DNA of 64,000 nucleotides from Pseudomonadota bacterium (GCA_020161775.1 JAIUOW010000007.1:1-64000); one strand, 5' to 3'; shown: positions 53,901 to 62,705, numbered from the stretch's first letter. Numbers and translations are program-made. Notes: generated from the letters alone by a model not told the origin.

Positions 53901-54790
53901 TGCTCGCGCCCGAGACCAACGGCCATGTGGCCGTCAAGGCCTGGGAAGCGCTGGGCAAGCAGACGGGGTTGGACCACACCCATCTGGCGCTGCACCGCGA
54001 AGACGAAAAAATCCGCTTTCGCGACGTGCAGGCACAGCCGCGCAAGATCATCAGCTCGCCCACCTGGAGCGGCATCGAAAGCGAAACCGTCTCGTACAAC
54101 GCCGGCTACACCAACGTGCATGAACTGATCCCGTGGCGCACCCTGACCGGCCGCCAGCAGTTCTACCTGGATCACCCCTGGATGCAGGCGTTTGGCGAGG
54201 GCTTTTCCAGCTACCGCCCGCCGGTGGACCTGAAGACCACCGCCGAGATCCAGGGCATCAAGCCCAATGGCAACAAGGAAATCGCGCTGAACTTCATCAC
54301 CCCGCACCAGAAATGGGGCATCCACAGCACGTACACCGACAACCTGCTGATGCTCACCCTCAGCCGCGGCGGCCCCTGCGTGTGGCTGAGCGAGGACGAC
54401 GCCGCGCTGGCGGGCATCGCCGACAACGACTGGATCGAGTTGTTCAACATCAACGGCGCGATTGCCGCGCGGGCGGTGGTGAGCCAGCGCGTCAAGCCGG
54501 GCATGGTCATGATGTACCACGCCCAGGAAAAGATCGTGAACACGCCCGGCTCGGAAATCACCGGCGTACGCGGCGGCATCCACAACTCGGTCACGCGCAT
54601 CGTACTCAAGCCCACCCACATGATTGGCGGCTACGCACAGTTCAGCTACGGCTTCAATTACTACGGAACCATCGGCACCAACCGCGACGAATTCGTGATC
54701 GTGCGCAAGATGAACAAGGTGGACTGGCTGGACACGCCCGTGGGCGAGGAGCTGGTGAAGGTCACGCAGGCCGAGGGGGAAAGTGCATGA
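50939..54790 (+). CDS. narG: Respiratory nitrate reductase alpha subunit NarG
   Basis: A 1283-residue molybdopterin enzyme. The N-terminal Fe-S site is HGVNCTGSCSWKIYV with CARGASY. The Mo-region text CDLPPSSPQVWGEQTD includes the Asp ligand region, and molybdopterin-binding domains follow to the C-terminus (FSYGFNYYGTIGTNRDEFV). It reduces nitrate to nitrite in the cytoplasm, bound to NarH and the NarI membrane anchor. There is no twin-arginine signal peptide of the periplasmic type. Length is normal for membrane-bound NarG. Confidence 0.95.
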   Translation: MSHFLDRLSYFSNPREGFSGDHGVTTGEDRTWEDAYRNRWAHDKIVRSTHGVNCTGSCSWKIYVKGGIVTWETQQTDYPRTRWDMPNHEPRGCARGASYSWYLYSANRVKYPMVRGRLLQSWREARLSHDPVAAWASIVEDDARRSAYQQVRGLGGFARSSWDEVNEIVAAANVYTIKKHGPDRIIGFSPIPAMSMVSYAAGSRYLSLIGGVCMSFYDWYCDLPPSSPQVWGEQTDVPESADWYNSSYIIAWGSNVPQTRTPDAHFFTEVRYKGAKTVAITPDYSEVAKLADIWMNPKQGTDAAVAMAMGHVILKEFYFPEVNGVKGERSAYFDDYVRRYTDMPMLVMLKEHTLPNGEVITVPDRYVRASDFNGRLGQANNPEWKTVALDENGKVVLPHGAIGFRWGPDGRADEGQWNLQAREARHGNEVKLKLSVLEGAQPSAETARVGFPYFGGIVSENFPNNVAPGGHDASTGDVLVRTVPVQRITLGKAGEERSALVATVFDLQVANYGVARGLPGELAATSFDDDTPYTPAWQEKITGTPRAQLITVARQFAENAHKTQGKSMVIIGAAMNHWYHSDMNYRGVINMLMMCGCIGQSGGGWAHYVGQEKLRPQTGWTALAFALDWIRPPRQMNSTSFFYAHTDQWRYEKLGLEEVLSPLADKKAFAGSMIDYNVRAERMGWLPSAPQLQTNPLQVVRDAAAAGVDAKDYATQGLKDGTLRMSCTDPDNPANWPRNMFVWRSNILGSSGKGHEYFLKHLLGTSNGVQGKDLGQEDAKPTEVVWHDKAPEGKLDLLVTLDFRMSTTCLYSDIVLPTATWYEKNDLNTSDMHPFIHPLSTAVDPAWQSRSDWDIYKGFAKKFSEVCVGHLGVERDLVLAPLMHDSPAELAQPFGVSDWARGECELVPGKTAPNMQVVERDYPNVYKRFTALGPLMGKAGNGGKGIAWNTQTEVKQLGELSGLVTAEGVTRGMPKIETDIEAAEVVLMLAPETNGHVAVKAWEALGKQTGLDHTHLALHREDEKIRFRDVQAQPRKIISSPTWSGIESETVSYNAGYTNVHELIPWRTLTGRQQFYLDHPWMQAFGEGFSSYRPPVDLKTTAEIQGIKPNGNKEIALNFITPHQKWGIHSTYTDNLLMLTLSRGGPCVWLSEDDAALAGIADNDWIELFNINGAIAARAVVSQRVKPGMVMMYHAQEKIVNTPGSEITGVRGGIHNSVTRIVLKPTHMIGGYAQFSYGFNYYGTIGTNRDEFVIVRKMNKVDWLDTPVGEELVKVTQAEGESA

Positions 54791-54818
54791 CCACGGCATC
54801 CGGTTCAGGAGCATGGCC

Positions 54819-55187
54819 ATGGCGCTGAAACACCTGGCCCCTGGCGAGCTGGCCCATGCCGGCCCGCTGGGCAACGCCCTGCCCACCACACGCACGTTCA
54901 CCCTCGTGCGCACCGATGACTTGCAGATCTTCCGCCTGGTGCTTCGCGCCGGCGCCGATCTGGCCGAGCACGCCGTGCCCGGCGCCATGGTCTTCCAGTG
55001 CGTCGAAGGCGAGGTGATCTTCCGCGCGCCCGGCTGCGAGCTGCACATGCATGCCGGCGACCTCACCCACATCGGCGCCGGGGCGCCGCATTCCGTCCAC
55101 GCCGTGACCGACATGTCGGCACTCGTCACCGTGCTGGGCCACGCAACGGTCCGCCCACCCGTCCCCCTCAAGGAGAACAACACATGA
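54819..55187 (+). CDS. Cupin protein inserted between narG and narH
   Basis: A 122-residue single-domain cupin (residues about 30-110) with the metal motif AGADLAEHAVPGAMVFQCVEGE and a second His pair in GAGAPHSVHA. It is related in pattern to the cupin at 3848-4174. The gene starts 28 bp after the narG stop and its stop overlaps the narH start (ATGA, 55184-55187), so it is translated as part of the nar operon. In classic nar operons narG and narH are adjacent, so this insertion is unusual. A role in cofactor or metal handling, or sensing of nitrate or NO, is inference. Start choice: MALKHLAP at 54819, with AGGAG upstream. Confidence 0.78.
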   Translation: MALKHLAPGELAHAGPLGNALPTTRTFTLVRTDDLQIFRLVLRAGADLAEHAVPGAMVFQCVEGEVIFRAPGCELHMHAGDLTHIGAGAPHSVHAVTDMSALVTVLGHATVRPPVPLKENNT

Positions 55188-56707
55188 GAATCCGCGCGCA
55201 AATCGGCATGGTGCTCAATCTTGACAAATGCATCGGCTGTCACACCTGCTCGGTGACCTGCAAGAACGTCTGGACCAGCCGCCCCGGCATGGAATACGCG
55301 TGGTTCAACAACGTCGAATCCAAACCCGGCATTGGCTACCCCAAGGAATGGGAGAACCAGGACAAGTGGAACGGCGGCTGGATACGCAAGGCCGACGGCT
55401 CGATCGTGCCGCGCCAGGGCGGCAAGTGGAATCTCCTGATGAAGATCTTCGCCAACCCGAACCTGCCGGAGATCGACGACTACTACGAACCCTTCACCTT
55501 TGATTACGGCCACCTGCAGTCGGCACCCGAAATGAAGGCCAGCCCCACTGCCCGCCCGCGCAGCCTGATCACCGGCAAGCAGATGGACAAGATCGTCTGG
55601 GGCCCGAACTGGGAGGAAATCCTGGGCGGTGAATTCAAGTCCCGCAGCGCCGACCGCAACTTCGACGACATCCAGAAACAGATGTACGGCGAATTTGAAA
55701 ACACCTTCATGATGTACCTGCCGCGCCTGTGCGAGCACTGCCTGAACCCGGCCTGCGTGGCGTCCTGCCCCTCGGGCTCGATCTACAAGCGCGAAGAGGA
55801 CGGCATTGTGCTGATCGACCAGGACAAGTGCCGCGGCTGGCGCATGTGCGTGAGCGGTTGCCCCTACAAGAAGATTTACTACAACTGGAAAAGCGGCAAG
55901 GCCGAGAAGTGCATCTTCTGTTACCCGCGCATCGAGGCCGGCCAGCCCACGGTATGCAGCGAAACCTGCGTGGGCCGCATCCGTTACCTGGGCGTGCTGC
56001 TGTACGACGCTGACCGCATCCAGCAGGCCGCCAGCGTGGAACACGACCGCGACTTGTACCAGGCGCAGCTGGACATCTTCCTGGACCCGCACGACCCCAA
56101 GGTGATTGCCCAGGCCCGCATGGACGGCATCCCCGACAAATGGATGGAGGCCGCCCGCAACAGCCCGGTCTACAAGATGGCCGTGGAATGGAAGGTGGCG
56201 CTGCCGCTGCACCCGGAATACCGCACCCTGCCCATGGTCTGGTATGTGCCGCCGCTGTCGCCCATCAGCGCGGCCGCCAATGCCGGCCACCTGGGACACA
56301 ACGGCGAAATCCCGGACGTCAACCAGCTGCGCATTCCGGTGAAGTACCTGGCCAACCTGCTGACGGCCGGCGACACGGTGCCGGTGATCCGGGCGCTGGA
56401 GCGCATGCTGGCCATGCGCGCCTACCAGCGCAGCAAGCATGTGGACCAGGCACCCAACCGGGCCGTGCTCGACCAGGTGGGCATCAGCCAGGCCATGGTG
56501 GACGAGATGTACCACGTGATGGCCATTGCCAACTACGAGGACCGCTTCGTGATCCCCAGCACGCACCGCGAATACGCCGAGAACACCTTCAACGTGCGCG
56601 GCGGCTGCGGCTTTTCCTTCGGCAACGGCTGCTCCGAAGGCACCAGCGAAGTCAGCCTGTTTGGCAGCGGCATGAAGCGCACCATCCCCATCAAGGCGGA
56701 AATCTGA
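55184..56707 (+). CDS. narH: Nitrate reductase beta subunit NarH
   Basis: A 507-residue ferredoxin-type subunit with cysteine clusters CIGCHTCSVTCKNVW, CEHCLNPACVASC, CRGWRMCVSGCP and CIFCYPRIEAGQPTVCSETC. The Trp in CRGWRMC marks the [3Fe-4S] cluster. It passes electrons from NarI haem to NarG. The start overlaps the cupin stop by 4 bp, and the TGA stop is fused with the narJ ATG (TGATG). Confidence 0.95.
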   Translation: MRIRAQIGMVLNLDKCIGCHTCSVTCKNVWTSRPGMEYAWFNNVESKPGIGYPKEWENQDKWNGGWIRKADGSIVPRQGGKWNLLMKIFANPNLPEIDDYYEPFTFDYGHLQSAPEMKASPTARPRSLITGKQMDKIVWGPNWEEILGGEFKSRSADRNFDDIQKQMYGEFENTFMMYLPRLCEHCLNPACVASCPSGSIYKREEDGIVLIDQDKCRGWRMCVSGCPYKKIYYNWKSGKAEKCIFCYPRIEAGQPTVCSETCVGRIRYLGVLLYDADRIQQAASVEHDRDLYQAQLDIFLDPHDPKVIAQARMDGIPDKWMEAARNSPVYKMAVEWKVALPLHPEYRTLPMVWYVPPLSPISAAANAGHLGHNGEIPDVNQLRIPVKYLANLLTAGDTVPVIRALERMLAMRAYQRSKHVDQAPNRAVLDQVGISQAMVDEMYHVMAIANYEDRFVIPSTHREYAENTFNVRGGCGFSFGNGCSEGTSEVSLFGSGMKRTIPIKAEI

Positions 56708-57402
56708 TGCAACGCAACCCCCTCCACAACGACCTGGCCACCACGCTGCGCGCGCTGGCGCGCCTGCTGGAATACCCCGGCAGCGAGCTGCGCGGGCACC
56801 TGCCCGAACTGCGCGCGGCGCTGCACGGCGCGCGCGCCGTCAGCCGCCAGCGGCTGGCACAGCTGGACGCACTGGTTGACGGCCTGCTGGCGCAAGGCGA
56901 CATGGATGCCGAAGAAAACTACGTGCAGCTGTTTGACTGCGGCCGGGCTACCTCCCTGCACCTGTTCGAGCATGTGCATGGCGACTCGCGCGACCGCGGC
57001 CCGGCCATGATCGACCTGGCCCGCACCTACGAGGCAGCCGGCCTGTACCTGGCCGAAGGCGAACTGCCGGACTACCTGCCGGTGGTGCTGCAGTTCGCGT
57101 CCACCCAGCCCGCGCCCCAGGCCCGCGCCTTCCTGGCCGAGATGGCCCACATCCTCAATGCCATCCACAACGCCCTGCAAAAGCGCAACAGCCTTTATGC
57201 AGGCGTGCTGGGCGCCCTGATCGAGATGGCCGGCGACACCACGCGCGCTACCGAAGTGCCGGACGAAGCCCCGCTGGACGAAAGCTGGGAAGAGCCGCTG
57301 GCCTTTGACGGCTGTTCCACCCAGGGCCAGGCCACGCCGGGCCAGGCCCAGCCCATCCGCATCGTCCGCACGAAGCCGCACGCCCAAGGAGCCTCCACAT
57401 GA
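56707..57402 (+). CDS. narJ: Nitrate reductase assembly chaperone NarJ
   Basis: A 231-residue NarJ/TorD-family chaperone with the pattern RLLEYPGSELRGHLPELR, the conserved YVQLFDCGRATSLHLFEHVHGDSRDRGPAM and LARTYEAAGLYL. It helps molybdenum cofactor insertion into NarG and is not part of the final enzyme. The C-terminal 40 residues are Pro/Gln-rich and less conserved. The start overlaps narH by one base, and the end overlaps narI by ATGA. Confidence 0.92.
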   Translation: MQRNPLHNDLATTLRALARLLEYPGSELRGHLPELRAALHGARAVSRQRLAQLDALVDGLLAQGDMDAEENYVQLFDCGRATSLHLFEHVHGDSRDRGPAMIDLARTYEAAGLYLAEGELPDYLPVVLQFASTQPAPQARAFLAEMAHILNAIHNALQKRNSLYAGVLGALIEMAGDTTRATEVPDEAPLDESWEEPLAFDGCSTQGQATPGQAQPIRIVRTKPHAQGAST

Positions 57403-58127
57403 GCACGCTGAACGGTTTTCTTTTCCAGGTCTATCCCTATGTCTGCCTGACGGTCTTCCTGGTAGGCAGCCTGATCCGCTTTGACCAGAACCAGTACGGC
57501 TGGAAAAGCGATTCATCCCAGATGCTGCGCTCGGGCCTGCTGCGCTGGGGCTCCAACCTGTTTCACCTGGGCGTGCTGTTCCTGTTCTTTGGCCACCTGG
57601 TGGGGCTGTTCACGCCGCACGCGGTGTACGGCATCTTCATGACGGCCCAGACCAAGCAGATGCTGGCCGTGACGGCTGGCGGCATCGCGGGCGCGTTCTG
57701 CTTCGTCGGGCTGACCATGCTGCTGTACCGCCGCATCTTTGACCCGCGCATTCGCCTGACCAGCCACCCGACCGACATCGCGGTGCTGCTGGTGCTGTGG
57801 GTGCAGCTGGTGGTGGGCCTGATCACGCTGCCCTACTCGCTGCAGCACACCGACGGCAGCGTCATGCTGATCCTGGCTGACTGGGCGCAACGCATCGTCA
57901 CGCTGCGCCCGGTGGACGCCACCGCCGTGGCCGCCCTGCCCTGGCCTTACCTGGTGCACATCGTGCTGGGCATGACGATCTTCCTGCTGTTCCCGTTCAG
58001 CCGGCTGGTGCATGTGTGGAGCGGCTTCGCGTCCATCTTCTACGTGCTGCGGCCCTACCAGGTGGCACGCTCGCGCCGCCTGAACCTGCCGCCCGGCCAC
58101 AACCTGCCACCCCAGGGCCGCCGCTGA
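57399..58127 (+). CDS. narI: Nitrate reductase gamma subunit NarI (cytochrome b)
   Basis: A 242-residue membrane protein with five helices and haem b-ligand histidines in NLFHLGVLFLFFGHLVGL, TPHAVYG and LVHIVLGMTIFLLFPFSRLVHVW. It takes electrons from quinol and anchors NarGH. The start overlaps narJ. It is followed 27 bp later by a parvulin gene in the same direction. Confidence 0.95.
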   Translation: MSTLNGFLFQVYPYVCLTVFLVGSLIRFDQNQYGWKSDSSQMLRSGLLRWGSNLFHLGVLFLFFGHLVGLFTPHAVYGIFMTAQTKQMLAVTAGGIAGAFCFVGLTMLLYRRIFDPRIRLTSHPTDIAVLLVLWVQLVVGLITLPYSLQHTDGSVMLILADWAQRIVTLRPVDATAVAALPWPYLVHIVLGMTIFLLFPFSRLVHVWSGFASIFYVLRPYQVARSRRLNLPPGHNLPPQGRR

Positions 58128-58154
58128 AGAAGCGCCCCGCCGAAGGAGAACACC

Positions 58155-59066
58155 ATGGAAAAGAATGGATGCGGATCAGGCCATTGCGGTTGCGGCGGTG
58201 GGTCCGGCAATGCCAGTGCCGTGCTGCCCGAGCCGGTTGATTTCACGGCGGGCATGCCGCCCCATGAGGCGCTTGCGCCACCGGGGTCCACGCGCCCCAC
58301 GGCCACTGTCAATGGCGTGGCGCTTCACCCCGACGGGCAGGCGCCCGATGACGACACGCTGCGCCAGCGGGCCTGCGCCGAGCTGCTGCGCCAGGCCGCG
58401 CAGGCCGCGGGCCTTCTGGCCGCCGATGACACGGCCCATGCCGACGGCGCGCAGAGCGAAGCCGCCACCGCCGCCATCGAGGCCCTGCTGGAGCGCGAAA
58501 TCCGGGTGGACGCGCCATCCGAAGAGGCCTGCCGGCGCCACTACAACGCGCACACCGCTGCGTACAGCAGCGGTGAGAGGCTGCGTGCCCGGCACATCCT
58601 GTTTGCCGTGACCCCGGGCGTGAACGTCACCGCGCTGCGCCAGCGGGCCGAGCGCGTGCTGCTGGACGTGCGTTGCCACGGCGACGACAAGGCCAGCGCC
58701 GACGCGGCCTTTGCGCAGGCGGCAGCCCAGTGGTCCAACTGCCCCAGCAGCACCCAGGGCGGCGAGCTGGGCTGGCTGACCCGCCAGGACTGTGCGCCCG
58801 AATTCGCCCGCGAACTCTTCGGCCTGAAGGACATGGGCGTGCTGCCCCGCCTGGTGCACAGCCGCTTTGGCCTGCATGTGGTGGAAGTCACCGCGCGCGA
58901 AGCCGGAACGCCGCACCCTTTTGACACCGTGCGTGATGCCGTGCGCCTGGGCCTGCAGCAACAGACCTGGGCGACCGCGCTGCGCCAGTACCTGCAGCTG
59001 CTGGCCGGCCAGGCCCATCTGGTGGCCGTGCCGCTGGAAGGCAGCGACACGCCGCTGGTTCAGTAG
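58155..59066 (+). CDS. Parvulin-type peptidyl-prolyl isomerase with Cys-rich N-terminus
   Basis: A 303-residue protein with a short Cys/Gly-rich N-terminus (CGSGHCGCGGGSG, residues 6-18). A helical part follows and a rotamase (PpiC-type) domain (about 135-250: RARHILFAVTPGVNV, STQGGELGWLTRQDCAPEF, VLPRLVHSRFGLHVVEVTAR). No signal peptide is seen, so it is probably cytoplasmic like NifM-type proteins. It directly follows narI and likely helps fold or mature the cytoplasmic nitrate reductase subunits (inference). The Cys-rich start may bind metal. Confidence 0.83.
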   Translation: MEKNGCGSGHCGCGGGSGNASAVLPEPVDFTAGMPPHEALAPPGSTRPTATVNGVALHPDGQAPDDDTLRQRACAELLRQAAQAAGLLAADDTAHADGAQSEAATAAIEALLEREIRVDAPSEEACRRHYNAHTAAYSSGERLRARHILFAVTPGVNVTALRQRAERVLLDVRCHGDDKASADAAFAQAAAQWSNCPSSTQGGELGWLTRQDCAPEFARELFGLKDMGVLPRLVHSRFGLHVVEVTAREAGTPHPFDTVRDAVRLGLQQQTWATALRQYLQLLAGQAHLVAVPLEGSDTPLVQ

Positions 59067-59070
59067 CGCA

Positions 59071-59745
59071 ATGCCAGACGACCTGCTGCTGCGGCTGCGC
59101 CGCTTTCACGACCACACGTTTCCCGGTTCCGCGCAGCAATTCCAGGACCTGGTGCGCGACGGCCAGCACCCGACCATCCTGTTCATTGGCTGCTCGGACT
59201 CCCGCCTGGTGCCCTACCTGCTGACCGGCACCGGGCCGGGCGAGCTGTTCATCGTGCGCAACGTGGGCGCGTTCGTGCCGCCTTACGACGGCAGCGCCGG
59301 CTACCACGGCACTTCGGCGGCCATCGAATTTGCCGTGCTGAACCTGCAGGTGTCGCGCATCGTCGTGTGCGGCCACAGCCATTGCGGCGCCATCCGCGCC
59401 GCCTACGAAGGCGTGGGCGACGACGCACCCAACCTCAAGGCCTGGCTGGGCCTGGCGCGCGAGGCGCTGCTGCCGGTGCAAGCGGGCCCGGAGGCGCTGC
59501 GCCGCACCGAGCAGCGCGCGGTGGTGTTGCAGCTGGAACGGCTCATGGACTACCCCATGGTGCGCCACGCGGTGGACGCCGGCCGCATGACGCTGCACGG
59601 CTGGCATTACGTCATCGAAGACGGTGAAATCCATGTGTTTGACGTGCAGCAAGGCGCGTTCGTGCCGGCCTCGGTATCACTGCACAGTGGCACCGGCCCT
59701 TACCAACCTTATGTGGAACACGATGGACAGATACTCACCGACTGA
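59071..59745 (+). CDS. Beta-carbonic anhydrase
   Basis: A 224-residue enzyme with zinc-site C41-x-D43-x-R45 in GCSDSRLVP and H102-x-x-C105 in GHSHCGAIRA. It interconverts CO2 and bicarbonate. It starts 4 bp after the parvulin stop. Its 3' end overlaps the nrdJ start (59723-59745). In a nitrate-reducing operon it may supply bicarbonate or balance pH (inference). Confidence 0.92.
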   Translation: MPDDLLLRLRRFHDHTFPGSAQQFQDLVRDGQHPTILFIGCSDSRLVPYLLTGTGPGELFIVRNVGAFVPPYDGSAGYHGTSAAIEFAVLNLQVSRIVVCGHSHCGAIRAAYEGVGDDAPNLKAWLGLAREALLPVQAGPEALRRTEQRAVVLQLERLMDYPMVRHAVDAGRMTLHGWHYVIEDGEIHVFDVQQGAFVPASVSLHSGTGPYQPYVEHDGQILTD

Positions 59746-62164
59746 GTCTGGGACTCAGTCCGACGCTGCATCAGGCCCCGGCGGCCTGCCGCCCCAGGCC
59801 ATCAGCCAGGACGTATTGCGCGAAAAATACCTCAAGCCCGGCGAAACCGGTGCCCAGGACATCTACCGCCGGGTGGCGCGCGCGCTGGCATCGGTGGAGC
59901 CCGCCGCCAGCCGGGCGCACCATGAGACCCTGTTCCTGGACAACCTGCGCGCCGGCGCCATTGGCGCGGGCCGCATCATGAGCGCGGCGGGCACGGACAT
60001 CCAGGCCACGCTGATCAACTGCTTTGTCCAGCCGGTGGGCGATTGCATCCAGGGCTGCGACGACGAAGGCTTCCCCGGCATCTACGAAGCGCTGCGCGAG
60101 GCCGCCGAGACCATGCGCCGCGGCGGGGGCGTGGGCTACGACTTCTCGCGCATCCGCCCGCGCGGCGCGCAGGTCAAGGCCACCGCGTCGCTGGCCTCGG
60201 GGCCGTGCAGCTACATCAACGTGTTTGACCAGTCGTGTTCCACGGTAGAGAGCGCGGGCGCGCGGCGGGGCGCCCAGATGGGCGTGCTGCGCATGGACCA
60301 CCCCGATGTGCTGGAGTTCATCCGCGCCAAGCGCACGCCGGGGCGCTGGAACAACTTCAATGTGTCGGTCGGCGTGCCTGACGCCTTCATGAACGCCCTG
60401 GCCGCTGACGGGCCGTGGGAGCTGGTGCACCGCGCCCGCCCCGGCGACGCGCTGCTGGCGCAAGGCGCCCACCAGCGGGCCGACGGCCTGTGGGTGTACC
60501 GCACCCTGCCCGCGCGCGAGCTGTGGGACACCGTCATGCAGTCGGCCTACGACTATGCCGAGCCCGGCATCCTGTTCCTGGACACGATCAACCGCGACAA
60601 CAACCTGGGCTACTGCGAGGCCATCGCCGCCACCAACCCCTGTGGCGAACAGCCGCTGCCAGCCTACGGCTGCTGCGACCTCGGGCCGGTGATCCTCACG
60701 CACTTTGTGCGGCACCCCTTTGGCTTTGCCGGTGAGCCGGCATTCGACTTTGAAGCGTTTGCGCAGGCTGTGGCTACGCAGGTGCGCGCGCTGGACAACG
60801 TGCTGGACCTGACCTGGTGGCCCCTGCCCCAGCAACAGGCCGAGGCGCAGGCCAAGCGGCGCATTGGCGTGGGCTTTACCGGCATGGGCAATGCCCTGGC
60901 CATGCTGTGCCTGCGCTATGACGCACCCGAAGGCCGGGCGATGGCTGCGCGCATGGCGCAGTGCATGCGCGACGCCGCCTACGCGGCATCGGTGGCGCTG
61001 GCACGCGAAAAAGGCGCCTTCCCCCGGTTCGACGCCCAGGCCTACCTGGCCAGCGGCACCTTTGCCAGCCGGTTGCCGCCCGCGCTTCAGGAGAGCATCC
61101 GTCAGCACGGCATCCGCAACAGCCACCTGCTGTCGATCGCCCCGACCGGCACGGTGAGCCTGGCGTTTGCCGACAACGCCTCCAACGGCATCGAGCCGCC
61201 CTTTTCATGGACCTACCTGCGCAGGAAGCGCGAAGCCGACGGCAGCACCACGGAATACACCGTGCAGGACCACGCCTGGCGGCTGTATGAATCGCTGGGC
61301 GGCGACGTGACGCAGTTGCCAGCGTACTTCGTCTCGGCGCTGCAGATGAGCCCGGCCAGCCACATCGCGATGATGCAGGCCGTGCAGCCCTTTGTGGACA
61401 CGGCCATCTCCAAGACGGTGAATGTGCCGGCGGACTGTCCATACGACGACTTCAAGGGCCTGTACCTGCTGGCCTGGCAGGCCGGGCTCAAGGGCCTGGC
61501 CACCTACCGGCCCAACACCATCCTGGGCTCGGTGCTGGAGACGGGCACACCAGCCGCCAGCGCCGCGCCCGATGCGGCTGCAACGCCCGACCCCATGCGG
61601 GCCGTGATTGAAAGCAGGCCGCGCGGCGCGCTGGCGGCGGTGGCTGAAAAGATCGAATACTGGACGCAGCAGGGCCGCCAGAACCTGTACCTGATCGTGT
61701 CCTTCCTGCCGCTGGCCGACGGGCGCGAACGGGCCATCGAGTTCTTCATGCCCGTGGGCCAAAGCGGCGAATCGCAGCAGTGGATCACCTCCACCATGCG
61801 CATGCTGTCGCTGGCGGCGCGCGGCGGCTTTCTGGAACGGGCCCTGAGCGACATGCGCAAGGTAGCCTGGGACCGCGGGCCGGTACGCCTGGGCAGCGTG
61901 GCGCGCCAGGACGGCACGCCGGTGCCCCTGTGGCACGACAGCGAAGTGGCAGCCGTGGCGTATGCGATCCAGAACATCATTGCCCGGCGCAACGCCCCCG
62001 CCGGCACGGCCGGGGATGGCCTGGCCACGCCAGAGCCACCCGCTGGTAACGCCATGCCGGCCATGGCGGGCGCCAAATGCCCGGAATGCGGTGCCCACGC
62101 AGTCATCCGCAAGGACGGTTGCGACTGGTGCACCCAGTGCGGCCACATCGGCTCATGCGGGTGA
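59723..62164 (+). CDS. nrdJ: Adenosylcobalamin-dependent ribonucleotide reductase (class II)
   Basis: An 813-residue class II enzyme. The active-site loop has TNPCGEQPLPAYGCCDLG and the substrate-site text TLINCFVQPV and RRGGGVGYDFS. A barrel core has SIAPTGTVSLAF and YRPNTILGSVL. A C-terminal zinc ribbon (CPECGAHAVIRKDGCDWCTQCG) is typical for this family. It makes deoxynucleotides without O2 and needs vitamin B12, fitting anaerobic growth behind the nar genes. The start ATG is 59723; another ATG at 59711 is possible. It overlaps the carbonic anhydrase end by 23 bases. Confidence 0.92.
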   Translation: MDRYSPTESGTQSDAASGPGGLPPQAISQDVLREKYLKPGETGAQDIYRRVARALASVEPAASRAHHETLFLDNLRAGAIGAGRIMSAAGTDIQATLINCFVQPVGDCIQGCDDEGFPGIYEALREAAETMRRGGGVGYDFSRIRPRGAQVKATASLASGPCSYINVFDQSCSTVESAGARRGAQMGVLRMDHPDVLEFIRAKRTPGRWNNFNVSVGVPDAFMNALAADGPWELVHRARPGDALLAQGAHQRADGLWVYRTLPARELWDTVMQSAYDYAEPGILFLDTINRDNNLGYCEAIAATNPCGEQPLPAYGCCDLGPVILTHFVRHPFGFAGEPAFDFEAFAQAVATQVRALDNVLDLTWWPLPQQQAEAQAKRRIGVGFTGMGNALAMLCLRYDAPEGRAMAARMAQCMRDAAYAASVALAREKGAFPRFDAQAYLASGTFASRLPPALQESIRQHGIRNSHLLSIAPTGTVSLAFADNASNGIEPPFSWTYLRRKREADGSTTEYTVQDHAWRLYESLGGDVTQLPAYFVSALQMSPASHIAMMQAVQPFVDTAISKTVNVPADCPYDDFKGLYLLAWQAGLKGLATYRPNTILGSVLETGTPAASAAPDAAATPDPMRAVIESRPRGALAAVAEKIEYWTQQGRQNLYLIVSFLPLADGRERAIEFFMPVGQSGESQQWITSTMRMLSLAARGGFLERALSDMRKVAWDRGPVRLGSVARQDGTPVPLWHDSEVAAVAYAIQNIIARRNAPAGTAGDGLATPEPPAGNAMPAMAGAKCPECGAHAVIRKDGCDWCTQCGHIGSCG

Positions 62165-62180
62165 GCCGGTGGCGGGCCTT

Positions 62181-62588
62181 TCAGGAAAACACCAGCGGCT
62201 CGCCTTGCGGGTCCAGTGCCATGTACGGCGCCAGATCGCCCGCGCGCAGGCCCTCGACCATCCTGGCCAGCGCCGCATCCACGCGCGAGGCCGCAGGCGG
62301 CTGCCCGTCCTGCCCCGCCAGCGTGGCAATGAACACCACCTGCCAGGGCGGGCAGGCGCTGCGCGCTTCTTCCACCAGCGCCTGGAAGCTTTGAAGCTCG
62401 TCCGGCGTCTTGTCCACGCAAGCCAGCGGCTCCAGCACGCCGCCCTGCCCGGCGTCGAACCCCGCACGCTGCGCCGGCGTGGCGTCGTCGGGCAACCGGG
62501 CGGCGGCAAACACAAAAAGAAGCTGCTGCGGCTGGGACTGGGCCGCGGCCGCCTGCAGCAATTGGTCGAAGTGGGACAAGGTGCTCAT
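62181..62588 (-). CDS. Hypothetical protein convergent with nrdJ
   Basis: A 135-residue soluble protein with no family I can name with certainty. Visible features are an N-terminal helix with a Gln/Ala-rich run (LLQAAAAQSQPQQLLFVFAAARLP), ACVDKTPDELQSFQALVEEAR, PPWQVVFIATLAG and an acidic/aliphatic end (MALDPQGEPLVFS). The fold looks like an alpha/beta domain. It converges with nrdJ, 16 bp apart, and is divergent from nnrS, so it may share the anaerobic setting. Confidence 0.6.
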   Translation of the reverse strand: MSTLSHFDQLLQAAAAQSQPQQLLFVFAAARLPDDATPAQRAGFDAGQGGVLEPLACVDKTPDELQSFQALVEEARSACPPWQVVFIATLAGQDGQPPAASRVDAALARMVEGLRAGDLAPYMALDPQGEPLVFS

Positions 62589-62705
62589 GGCCACAGCATC
62601 CTTCAAATCGGCCCGCCCTGCTTGACCCGCATCAAACGACCCCGGCCCCCGCTGGCGCAGGCACTTTCCACCTGCGCCACCGCCTGACACCTCAAGGAGC
62701 CCGGC

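Noticed and set aside
50918-56566. A very long minus-strand open frame (1882 codons) across narG-narH
   Set aside because: It is antisense to narG, the cupin and narH, which have complete family motifs and normal codon use. Long mirrored frames are common in high-GC genes.
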